From contig JASANG010001881.1 of NCBI GenBank assembly GCA_030248215.1, positions 1 to 64,000 on the forward strand: 64,000 nt of DNA, in the 5' to 3' direction. The notes beneath the pieces were generated by a model. That model did no database searches. It was not told the origin of the DNA and saw only the letters and a list, made by a program, of their open reading frames with translations. Below, one piece after another: positions 34,785-44,044 of the stretch (positions within the stretch are counted from its first letter, which is position 1; each line of letters begins with the position of its first letter). The translations under genes and the position numbers were made by a program. Origin of the DNA: Enoplolaimus lenunculus. Its lineage: Eukaryota > Nematoda > Enoplea > Enoplida > Thoracostomopsidae.

Positions 34785-35157
34785 CTGAAAAATCCTGAAC
34801 CAACATATCAATGACAACATTGACGCCCTGTCCTCGCGGGGGTATACTTGGATCGTAGGTTTCAAAAATTCGCTTAATAACCAACTGCGCCAAAGTGTCG
34901 TTGTTCCCGGTGCAAGATCCGTTTTGTTTTTGCAACGCTGCAATTGCATCTTCATAACGTGCGGCCATTTGATTTGCTTGCGTTTGCGATAACAACAATG
35001 ACGTAATGTTTATGACGTTTTGTGCCGTCATCTTGTGACACAGCAATGACGTCATTGTTGTTATTAACATGCAGCAGCTGTGAGAAAATATTATTGACCG
35101 ATAACGTAACATGATTAATAAACCTAAAAATGACGCTAGTGCTCTTGTGTATACCAT
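34785..35157 (-). CDS. Paralogous or alternative channel 5' exon A: start, signal segment, N-terminal domain
   Basis: ATG at 35157 starts MVYTRALASFLGLLIMLRYR, a hydrophobic signal-like segment. The exon continues to PRGQGVNVVIDMLVQDFS and a perfect donor (TCAG|GTAAGT). It aligns with the channel exon-1 segment [17 protein letters not shown] Tc1/mariner-like foldback element ends seven bases inside the following intron. It belongs to the same superfamily as the gene at 18.7-11.4 kb. Confidence 0.8.
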
Positions 35158-35368
35158 TTCCTCAATATTTAAATAAAGGCTTAGGCTTAGGGTTAGGCCC
35201 ACACAATTTCAAGAAACGTCTTAATTTTCAAAAGATAAGTTTCCCAAATAAATCGTAAACATAAAAAACATAACATCAATTGTTTGGAAACTTAACCCAA
35301 AACCATTACCTTAACGAGTAAACATTAATAAATCGTAAACTATATTTGAACATCCTCAGGTCCGCGTA

Positions 35369-35644
35369 AAGCCGCATTCACATGTGCAAGTTTCTGCAGC
35401 GCAAAATACTTGCTGCTGCAAGTATTTTCAAAGGAACATTCCGATTGACCAATCAAACCTCAGGTGCAAGAAATTCAATCGACTTGCAAGTGCGTTCACA
35501 GATGCGAGGTAACGTAGCATGAATTCCAGTGAATAATTTACAGCTGCAAGAACTTCACAGCTGCTTTCTGACCAAACTTACGCATGCAAGTTGCTCGTGC
35601 AAGTTTTCGCAGCAAAAAGTTTCTTCACGTGTGAATTTCGGCTT
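35369..35644. mobile_element. GTGCAAG-family MITE with TA flanks
   Basis: Termini AAGCCGCATTCACATGTGCA and CACGTGTGAATTTCGGCTT, both next to TA. Lies about 200 bases upstream of the ATG at 35157. Confidence 0.78.
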
Positions 35645-36117
35645 TAGCGAGTTTTAAACTTAAGATTTATAATTTGTAAAAACGTTTAAAAATAATCTTC
35701 CCTGGTCAAACGAGAAATTAAGTGTTTATTTATAAAATTAGCAAATACTTTGCTGTGAAACTCAACCAATTAAAGACAGAGCGGTTATGTTTGCTGAAAA
35801 ATTAAACTTCACATTAAACGCACGCAAACTTTCGTCTTTCGTCGGCGAATAGTTTTTGATCAATGATGATTTTACAATTTCAAACGATTTATTAGAAATT
35901 TTAAATTTTAACCATTTTTTGTCGAGTTTGTCAAATTTTTTAGACTCAAAATTTATGCCGTATAAGGCAGATGGAGGTGTTCTCTTCTTGAAATTTCACT
36001 TCCACCCACACAACTAAAATATGGGGGGTGAGATGTCAGCATATCCAAGTGATTTTCAGAAGCAAATATGCAAAACTTAAACAAATCATACCCGTTTTTA
36101 GAAAAAAAACAAGTAAA
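35645..36117. other. No gene recognised
   Basis: AT-rich, no supported feature. Confidence 0.4.
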
Positions 36118-36125
36118 GGTCTTAG

Positions 36126-36268
36126 GGCCCATGTTACTTTAAGGGGCGTCCAGGTTTCTGGTGTGTCCATAAAAGAGTAGGTTTAGATTTTAGATTACAT
36201 TTTTTGCTTAAGCTTAGGCTTAGCAATACGCTTAATCTACTGTTACGCCCGTTAAAGTAACATTGGCC
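36126..36268. mobile_element. Telomere-hexamer element, type III, shortest copy
   Basis: Termini GGCCCATGTTACTTTAAGGG and GTTAAAGTAACATTGGCC with a single GCTTAGGCTTAG core; flanks GGTCTTAG and GGTCTCAG are an 8-bp TSD with one mismatch. Shows the minimal element without array expansion. Confidence 0.87.
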
Positions 36269-36276
36269 GGTCTCAG

Positions 36277-37359
36277 TATCGTTTCGAAAAAATTTTCGAC
36301 AATCATCACTGACTTTATGTAAGCAGGAGGGTTTGAAATGCTGAGTTTGACTATGCTGTCGCCTTCTCAGCGTAAACATGGACCAACACAGCGATAAAAT
36401 ACAGCCCAAACTAAATTATCTACAGGGTTTTCAAATATTTTCGTTTTAGTTTGTCGGCACAGGCTTGTGTTACCGCAGCGAAAATATGCTAATTTTAAGT
36501 GTAACAAAAACGTGCCCTGAGTATATCTAAAAGGCAACAATATACAGCTAACGAGAGATGTTTTTCAAGGTTTCAGCGGTAGATCCAGAAATTTCTGACC
36601 GGCCCAAGGGTGGCAAGCGAGTTAAAATAGCGAAAAAAGAGCGTCGTAAAGGATGGATCAACCGTAGTTTCAGTTGTCTAAATCTATTATGAAATTTTGG
36701 TCATGATCCCTGTGGGAAGGCACGCAGGTCCAAGTGGTTCACCAATGGGTCCGAGTTGCTAGTTATTGGGCACATGGCTTAGGCGTAGGTACCTTTTACT
36801 GCGCATAAACAGTTTGAACTGTAAACTTTTTAACCACAGGCTAAGCATTACACTGGCGAGTGTTCGTGCTTTGAAGAGTTAATCTTGTCTTAGGACTGGA
36901 CCCATGTTTTCAGCTGGCTCCGAACGGGATTTTGACGCTCAAGCCTAAGCCTAAACCTGAAATACCAAACCAAATCGAGTGCAAATGGTTCTTGTTTAGG
37001 TTACCTTTTTCAACGACAATTGAACGTTTGTTGAGCATGGATTCCGTGCCGGATCCAGAAATTTCTGAAAGACACGCGCGAGATATAATAGTGGAAGTAT
37101 AAACTCGTGAGCTAAAAGCGAACAAGAAGTCAAACGTCCAGTTTAGTGCTAAATCTTTTACAAAATTTTAGTTTTCATTCCTGCTTTGGGGTTCGAGCGT
37201 GAGCCGGGGTTCCCCAATTTAGATCTGTCATTGTATGGTAGTTCCTTAATAGCAGCGCGGATGTTGTATTTCGATAGACGAGTAGTAATAATACAAACTT
37301 TTTAACTCCAGAGAACACCTGATTCATATCCTAACCATTTAATATTGATTGTAAATTTT
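36277..37359. other. Mosaic without recognised gene
   Basis: hAT-type GATCCAGAAATTTCTGA starts at about 36586 and 37050; decayed CCTAAG patch near 36940. Confidence 0.4.
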
Positions 37360-37678
37360 GGCCAATGTCAGGAACAGGGGCGGAACTGTATGCATATTCC
37401 TTATCCTAAGTTTAAGCCAAAGCCTAAGCCTAAGCGTAAGAATGAGCATAATCATAAAGCCTAAGCCTTAGCCTAAGCCCAACCTAAGCTTAAGAATGAG
37501 CATAATCCTAAGGCTAAGCCTTAGCATAAGCCTAATATAAGCTTAAGAATGAGCATCAATCGTAAACCTAATCTTTAGCCTAAGCCTATTAAGTTAAGCA
37601 AAAAATTAGCCTGAAGCTTAAGCTTACTCTATTTTAGTCTCAATGAATAACTCTCCGGCCCGTATCTTAACATGAGCC
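37360..37678. mobile_element. Telomere-hexamer element, type I
   Basis: Termini GGCCAATGTCAGGAACAGGG and CCGTATCTTAACATGAGCC; four CCTAAG blocks separated by GTAAGAATGAGCATAATC. Flanks TAAATTTT and GTAATTTT suggest a decayed 8-bp TSD. Confidence 0.8.
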
Positions 37679-38092
37679 GTAATTTTAGAGTTTGGAACGC
37701 TTTAATTAACCGTATTTCTCAAAGACAAAGCGTTAAAATCATTTTTCAATCACAATTAACAGATTATTGCTAAAATTGCCCATTCAACATCATGGTTATT
37801 GCATGTTCCACATCCGGTTCCAACTTCAACTCCGTTAAAAATTGCGCACCTCCGGTTCCGACGATTTTCTTACTTCCGGTTGTGGCCTGATAACATGAGT
37901 TTAAAACATCGCGATTAAAACAAAGTTTTCAGAAATGAAGTTTTTTTCCTGACCTAAAACATCGCTTGTTTACTGATATATTTTATCGCTGGCTTGTAAG
38001 CATTTGGGTACTAAAGGGAATTGTTCTCCGTATCATAGGTTGCTAAAATTAAATATAAACCGTCATTTCTACTGCAATTATATAGACTGCGC

Positions 38093-38241
38093 GGCCCATG
38101 TATAGAACAGGGCCGGATCATTTTCCTGAGTTACTGTAATAGAGTCAGTTTAAGCTTTGGACTAATTTTTTGGCTTAGGCTTATGCTTAAGCTTAGGAAT
38201 ATGCGTACAATACTGTTCCGCCCCTGTTCTTTACAATGGCC
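38093..38241. mobile_element. Telomere-hexamer element, chimeric type II/type I ends
   Basis: Left terminus is type II (GGCCCATGTATAGAACAGGG); right terminus is type I (CCCTGTTCTTTACAATGGCC). No TSD seen. Confidence 0.72.
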
Positions 38242-38463
38242 GCCTGAATCTTAGCTTGAAATAATTGTTGTATTTGTTGTATTGTTTGCTTTGCGGTAGT
38301 CTCAATAAGCTTATACTACTGTTCCGGTCGTCTTCTATACAAAGGCCAAATTTTTTATACCTTAATATCTGTTTTTCGTTAACGTTGGTTTAGTCAGCAT
38401 TCATTATCCTTTTCAATATTACGTTAATTATATGCACCTGTCTACTAAACTTAAGCCTAAGCC

Positions 38464-38560
38464 TCATGTTACTTTTAGGGCCGCACCGGTTTCTGGTGGG
38501 TAGTATGCTTAGTTAAATTCTAGATTACATTTTTCGCTTAGGCTTTGGCTATGCAACTGT
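38464..38560. mobile_element. Telomere-hexamer element, type III fragment
   Basis: CATGTTACTTTTAGGGCCGC then AGATTACATTTTTCGCTTAG; right end missing. Confidence 0.55.
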
Positions 38561-38606
38561 ACTTTTAACGGAATTTGTTTAAAAATTTTAAGGGAAATAT
38601 TAATAC

Positions 38607-38735
38607 TTAATTTTTTAAATGATTTCAATTAATATTAATTTTTTAAAATGATTTCAATTAAAATTAATTTTTTAAAATGATTTCAATTAAAATTAATTTT
38701 TTAAAATGATTTCAATTAAAAATGATTTCAATTAC
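38607..38735. repeat. 29-bp AT-rich tandem repeat
   Basis: About four copies of a unit containing ATGATTTCAATTAAAATTAA followed by TTTTTTAAA. Confidence 0.9.
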
Positions 38736-39560
38736 AATTATTTTTTGTTTCGTTTTCATTTTAGTTCACTTATTTATTTTTAATCTATAAAACGAGATTG
38801 GTCCACATACGTATTTTGGGAAGCTTTCCAACAGATTTTTGTTTATGTTTCGCACGCAAATGAACACTGTATGCATTGGAAATACCTATTGTTTCGGATG
38901 TGTATATATCTGTAAAGCACTACAGCTTTACAAAACGCAGATTTTTAATTTCGTTCACTTAATATGAGGGACCCAATCAACAATTTTGCCTTGGGCCGAA
39001 GAAGCCTTAGTCCAGTTGCACATGTGTACAAATACGTATACGAGTATTAATGATCACAAGAGTTTGCCGCGTTTTAACCAACTTGATGCAAAAAAAAGTT
39101 ATATTTCAGAAACAAATTAAAATAAAGTATCACACAATTAATACGCAGTGCATAAAAAACAATGGTTGTATTCATAATTAGAAGGATGCAAGTCAATATA
39201 ACTGGATTCTCCATCTTAGGTTTAGGCTAAGGCTTAGGATTAGGTTTAGGAAACGGCTTACCTGACCCGACGCCTAACCTTAAATTCCGAATTGAAAACT
39301 AACCAAAAACGGTTGCAATATGTTTCTCCAATCAGATTTGTTCCTATGAAAATTGTATATAAAAACGACGGGAATAAGCTGCATTCAAATTAATTGTCGT
39401 GAGCTTTCCAGCTTTATTAATATTGTCCTAAACCTAAACCTAATTCTAAAGTCTTAATGCAGATGCAAAAATGGTTGCAGGTAAGTTTTAGTTGATATTA
39501 ATTTAACGGTAAATTGCTGGCAAAATTGATGTGAAAATGGGAAAAAAATGTAAGTTGTAA
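38736..39560. other. No gene recognised
   Basis: AT-rich with isolated TTAGG-like words near 39215-39265 and 39425-39450. Confidence 0.4.
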
Positions 39561-39853
39561 TGCGGGGTTCACGTTATAACCGGGGCAGCTTGGGACATGA
39601 TTTGCCCCTACTAGACTATTGGAAAACATTTTGACAGGTTAAAGACCCCACATCATATTCAAAAAATTCGTATTTGTCTGCCATTATCATGTGTGGGTCA
39701 CCTGTTGTTCTTCAACATTGTATGATATTCGAGGCAGTGATATTTGAGTTTCATCTGTTGACCCAATATGAGAACCCTAATTTTAACATTGACGTCGAAA
39801 CATTTCAGGACAAACCGTAACCCAACTGTACCGGTTATAACGTAAAATCTGCG
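39561..39853. mobile_element. PIF/Harbinger-like MITE
   Basis: Termini TGCGGGGTTCACGTTATAAC and GTTATAACGTAAAATCTGCG; left flank TAA. Related to the element at 51542-52054. Confidence 0.65.
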
Positions 39854-40490
39854 TACATAAATAACTGTACAGAGATTTGGCTAAGTTTTTTGTCTATAAA
39901 ACAGAGGTTAACTATTAATGAATTAAGTAGCACAAATCACCGAATATAATAAAAGACATTTTTAAAATTAATACGAACGCTTTGAGCCAAAGTGTGAAAT
40001 TTTAATAAAAACTGCAACTGATAATTGAATATATTTTCCGCTTATGACATCAGAGGAAATTACCACAAAATGGTTGGATTTTGAAAATTTTTTATCGCAT
40101 TTTTTGGTCTTTATGACGTCACCTGATTATCTCGACGTCAAACTGACATTATCATCAAAAATTTTACTTGAATTCAATTTGTCATGTTACCCGTTAACAT
40201 AGAGATTAAAGCGTGTTTTCAATGGTGCTTTTGTGCACATTCCCCACGTTTCATGGTTTAGGTTTAGGCTTAGGTTCAGACTTTTGGGTAAATGTCACCA
40301 TAACCAATTGTCGGACTGCATAAAAATATTTATGCTTCAAAATGCACCAGAAGCACATACGAACAAACCTCAGCGTTGAGATATACTTTTTGAAGATTTC
40401 CACAAAATCCGGATACATCCGGTGACTTCCGGTATCGTTTATCCTTTTACAGATCCTGTCATACAGGTCAAAATTTAAATGTTAAACAAA

Positions 40491-40695
40491 TTAGGGTTGC
40501 GCGATACTTTACTGAGCCACACGCCGCCCTACGCCGCTGTGAGCCGCCATACGCTGGTTTGCGTAGCCAACAAACACAGCAAAATCGGTTTGCTGGCGTG
40601 CGGCGACGCGCGGCAATTTTTAATAAATTTACACTGCCGCGCGTCGGCGTTCGGCGACGCAAAGCGAGTATTGCGTACCGTTTCCGGTACCGTTA
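40491..40695. mobile_element. CG-rich MITE
   Basis: Left end TTAGGGTTGCGCGATACTTT; interior of CGCCG/CGGCG words. Same family as 26421-26638. Confidence 0.65.
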
Positions 40696-41708
40696 AAACA
40701 CTTCCTTCATGACAAACTGTCCGGAACATTTGGTTCCGCAATTTCTGTAAACATTTTGATGGTTCACTTTTTTTTCAGCCATACAAATGCCGACGGTAAA
40801 CTGTGACACAGGTAACACCAGGTTGATTTTGAAACTGAAACTTTTCAAAAATTATGTCCAGTGATACCAAGTTCATTAATAATTGAACATTTACCATTTC
40901 TATCATCTGTTTCGCAACATATATATACATATATGCATGAATTATATATATGTATATATATTTATATATATGTATATATATATACATATATATAATTCAT
41001 ACATGTATTTAATATATCGGTTTATGAAACCGGGGTCATCAGAGCCGCGTCCCCTGATCACAAAGTAATGTTTGTCAAGTGGAGACAATGTCTCAGTGAA
41101 TCACTGCTGCTAACGATTGGCTGATGCCATAATCAAATTTGAGAATATTTTGCTATAATAAAATATAAGAATTTTGTTGAAAAATATACCGGATACGTGG
41201 CAAAATTGCATAAGCCCAACGAACCTTCTCACATTACCCGTGGACTTAGCCAGCATTTTAGAAACATAGGCGTCATATCTTGTGAAAATTTGCAAATGGG
41301 CCTTTTTCTGTGTTTCTGGCTGAAAAGGTGCCTAAAAGTCTTTGAATATTAATCTCAAAGGGGGCCGTAGACCCTTGATATACCCCTCTGGCGATACCTT
41401 TGTTCGCAACCCCCAAGTTGAGTCCCCGCGAGATGTGTGAATAATTAGATTTAAGTGTTTTAGCTTAAACTTTTAAAGCTGCCATACGTTAATCATCTGG
41501 TTTCAAACAAGTTTCGCTAATTATATATTTTAACCAGAAAACTTATATTTTCCAATTTTTAAACATTTCGATTCTGGTTAAATGTGGCAAATTTCAAATT
41601 TAACACCGTTTGCCAGACTGCGCCTGCAATTTTGACCCTTAACTGAAATTAGTTAACTTTTATTGGTTCTAACAAGACAAATGGCAGCAAGGGCAACACC
41701 TGCTGTCG
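40696..41708. other. No gene recognised
   Basis: ATATAC microsatellite at about 40917-41000; otherwise AT-rich unique sequence. Confidence 0.4.
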
Positions 41709-41716
41709 GAAGCGCC

Positions 41717-42160
41717 GGCCAATGTAAAGAACAGAGGCGGAACAGTATTATAAGCATATTCCTAAGCATAAGCCTAAGCCTAAGCCTAAGCCTAAGCGTA
41801 CGAATGAGCATATTCCTAAGCCTAAGCCTAAGCGTAACAATGAGCATATTCCTAAGCCTAAGCCTAAGCGTAACAATGAGCATATTCCTAAGCCTAAGCC
41901 TAAGCCTAAGCGTAACAATGAGCATATTCCTAAGCCTAAGCCTAAGCCTAAGCGTAACAATGAGCATATTCCTAAGCCTAAGCCTAAGCCTAAGCGTAAC
42001 AATGAGCATATTTCTAAGCCTAAGTCTACTTAAGCCTAAGCATAAGACTGAACATATTCCTAAACCTAAGTCTAAACCGAGCAAAAAATGGTCTAAAGCT
42101 TAAGCTTACTCTTTTCTAGTCCCACAGAAAAACGTTCCGCCTCTAATATTTACATGGGCC
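41717..42160. mobile_element. Telomere-hexamer element, type I, expanded and recent-looking
   Basis: Termini GGCCAATGTAAAGAACAGAG and CTAATATTTACATGGGCC, flanked by perfect GAAGCGCC at 41709-41716 and 42161-42168. The interior is at least six nearly identical blocks of (CCTAAG)2-4 plus CGTAACAATGAGCATATT. The open frames here are a by-product of 6-bp periodicity. Confidence 0.93.
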
Positions 42161-42479
42161 GAAGCGCCGAAGGGAATGACTACAGGCCCAAATGAAATTC
42201 CCCCCCCACCGGTTATTGAAACTATTTTGGCAAATTAAACGAATTTTAAGTTAGAAAAATTTTCTTATCCCGAACTCATCGAATCATTAGCCCAAATTAG
42301 TTGAAAAACAAAAATAAACTTTAAAAGTGTTGTTTTTCTAAATTCAATCTGAAATCAAATAGGAGCCATTGGGGTTGAATTGTAATAAAACAGTTTTGGA
42401 ATGACTTTTCCATAAAAGTTTGAAATCATAATTTTCCAAAAAGTTTGAAATCATACTTTTCCAAAAAGTTTGAAATCAT

Positions 42480-42660
42480 AATTTTCTTTTTTTGCGATAA
42501 AATGGAAAGGTCCCCCCTACCTTACAATATTTCACCCCCCGACAATTTTCAGTATAAAATGATAAGGTCCCTCCCTACCTTACAATTTTTGCGTTTCACA
42601 TAACGTTTGCCAGCCCGCACCGCCCCCGCCGTCAGAAATTTCTGGATCCTGCCTCTGACA
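42480..42660. repeat. hAT-like G/C-homopolymer repeat
   Basis: GATAAAATGGAAAGGTCCCC ... CGTCAGAAATTTCTGGATCC, shared with 6000-6200, 28015-28290, 34370-34545 and 63410-63575. Confidence 0.55.
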
Positions 42661-42908
42661 GTTGCAACAAGTTTTGAAAGGTCGGGGTTCCAACCATACG
42701 GCTCTGAGGCAAATAGATCAGCCATCGCCAATAACTGTCTTTAAATTGATTTTAAGCAGGTCACTTTAACTCAGAACATTTCAAAGTGTGAACCTTTTTT
42801 CTCAAACTCAGCTATAAGTCCAGTTTGAAAATTCAAGAATTTCGCAAGAATTTAAAAAGTTTTAAAAAGTTTAAAGTTTCAAACCATTGCTAAAGACGAA
42901 ATTATTAA

Positions 42909-43170
42909 CCCCTTCTCACATTGAGTTGCTCATAGGCAACTTAGCGCAGCGTATATACATTAAGTAATATATATCGCACCGTGTTTAACAATTGCAACAC
43001 GTATACATAGTACTAAATTACCACAAGACGTGAGAGCCCCTCGGGCTCGAGCGTCAAGCTCCTATAGCTGAGTGGTGATGGTACACGCCTCCCACACTAG
43101 TCACTGGAGTTCGAATCCTGGCATAAAAGTAGATCTCAGGGGAAATAGAAAATATTCATGTGAGAAAGGG
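42909..43170 (+). mobile_element. piggyBac-like MITE with tRNA-like module (copy B, complete)
   Basis: Begins CCCCTTCTCACATTGAG and ends ATGTGAGAAAGGG as TIRs, flanked by TTAA at 42905-42908 and 43171-43174. Order inside: hairpin (GTTGC-GCAAC), AT-rich link, hairpin (GAGCCCCTCGGGCTC), then a tRNA-like region. TTAA duplication and CCC-starting TIRs are hallmarks of piggyBac-like elements. Confidence 0.85.
43058..43123 (+). other. tRNA-like module with pol III boxes
   Basis: A box TAGCTGAGTGG and B box GAGTTCGAATCC at normal spacing. The anticodon-arm region differs most from copy A (CGCCTCCCACAC against CGCGTCCCACTC) and does not fold cleanly, so this is tRNA-derived, not a functional tRNA. 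Confidence 0.7.
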
Positions 43171-43210
43171 TTAAATAGCGGCTTATATAAAGTACTACCT
43201 AAACCGTTGG

Positions 43211-43422
43211 GTCCATATTCTCAAATGTGTATAGCAACTATCATCAGCTAGTAATAGTTTCTCAAACTCGCTAACTGTTGCACATGTTGAACTCAAAGTT
43301 TGAGAAAAGCAAATCATATACGAAAAATGTGCTGAATTTGAAGCCTCAGCATTCACTGGCTTGAAAATTACAAAACCTAACACCCACTGGTGATAGATGC
43401 TACACACAGTTGAGAATACGGG
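43211..43422. mobile_element. TTCTCAAATGTG-family MITE
   Basis: ATATTCTCAAATGTGTATAG and GATGCTACACACAGTTGAGA termini; about 440 bases downstream of the EYA stop. Confidence 0.75.
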
Positions 43423-43862
43423 CTTTGGACTGACTCCTCTTATAGTTTCCCAGGAGCTTTCATCCAGTTCCCAAGTGGAGTCGTATGCCAGTTATCCTGA
43501 TACTTTGAAAACTTAAAGTCCAAAACTGTAAATTTCGACTGAAACCAATTCTCGACCGTTTGATCGACATTTAACCAGTCGTATTTGAAATCATACCCAT
43601 TCAACGCATATTCGTTTCACCAAATTTCCAACAGAAACCCAATCACAGTTTCAGATACTCAAAGCAGCATCGAAAATAATAGTTTCACAACGTTCATCCG
43701 AACGTCAACGTAGGTTGAAAATTTCGGCTACAAATTGCTCTAACTCAAAGTTCAACCGTAGCCTTCGAGCAAACAGTGCTCGTCGTGTGAATAGGGCCGC
43801 GTTTTCAACTGACCGTTTCAACACGATTTGGAAGATTTCAACTGACGATTGAAAAGTTTCAA

Positions 43863-44044
43863 CTACAAATGACCCAAATCTAACGCGTGATACAGCGCAT
43901 CAATGTCCGACACCGAATTCACACGCCAGAACGGGATCTGGAGCGCCTTGGCGGCGCTTTCTTCTTCTCGGCCATGGCCCACCGCTACGTACGTCGCCTT
44001 TTTGCCGAATCGCTGTTGAATTCGATCAAAGCAACTTTCTTTCC
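43863..44044 (-). CDS. eya: EYA last exon: C-terminal motif and stop
   Basis: Acceptor TTTTACAG. It encodes [36 protein letters not shown] and [20 protein letters not shown], then HL and TAG, the conserved C-terminus. In characterised EYA proteins the first block after YV reads IGDGxEEE, and that Asp coordinates Mg2+; here it is His (codon CAT). Confidence 0.95.

Noticed and set aside
41653-42103. Overlapping 140-codon frames on both strands
   Set aside because: Same periodicity artefact within the type I element 41717-42160.
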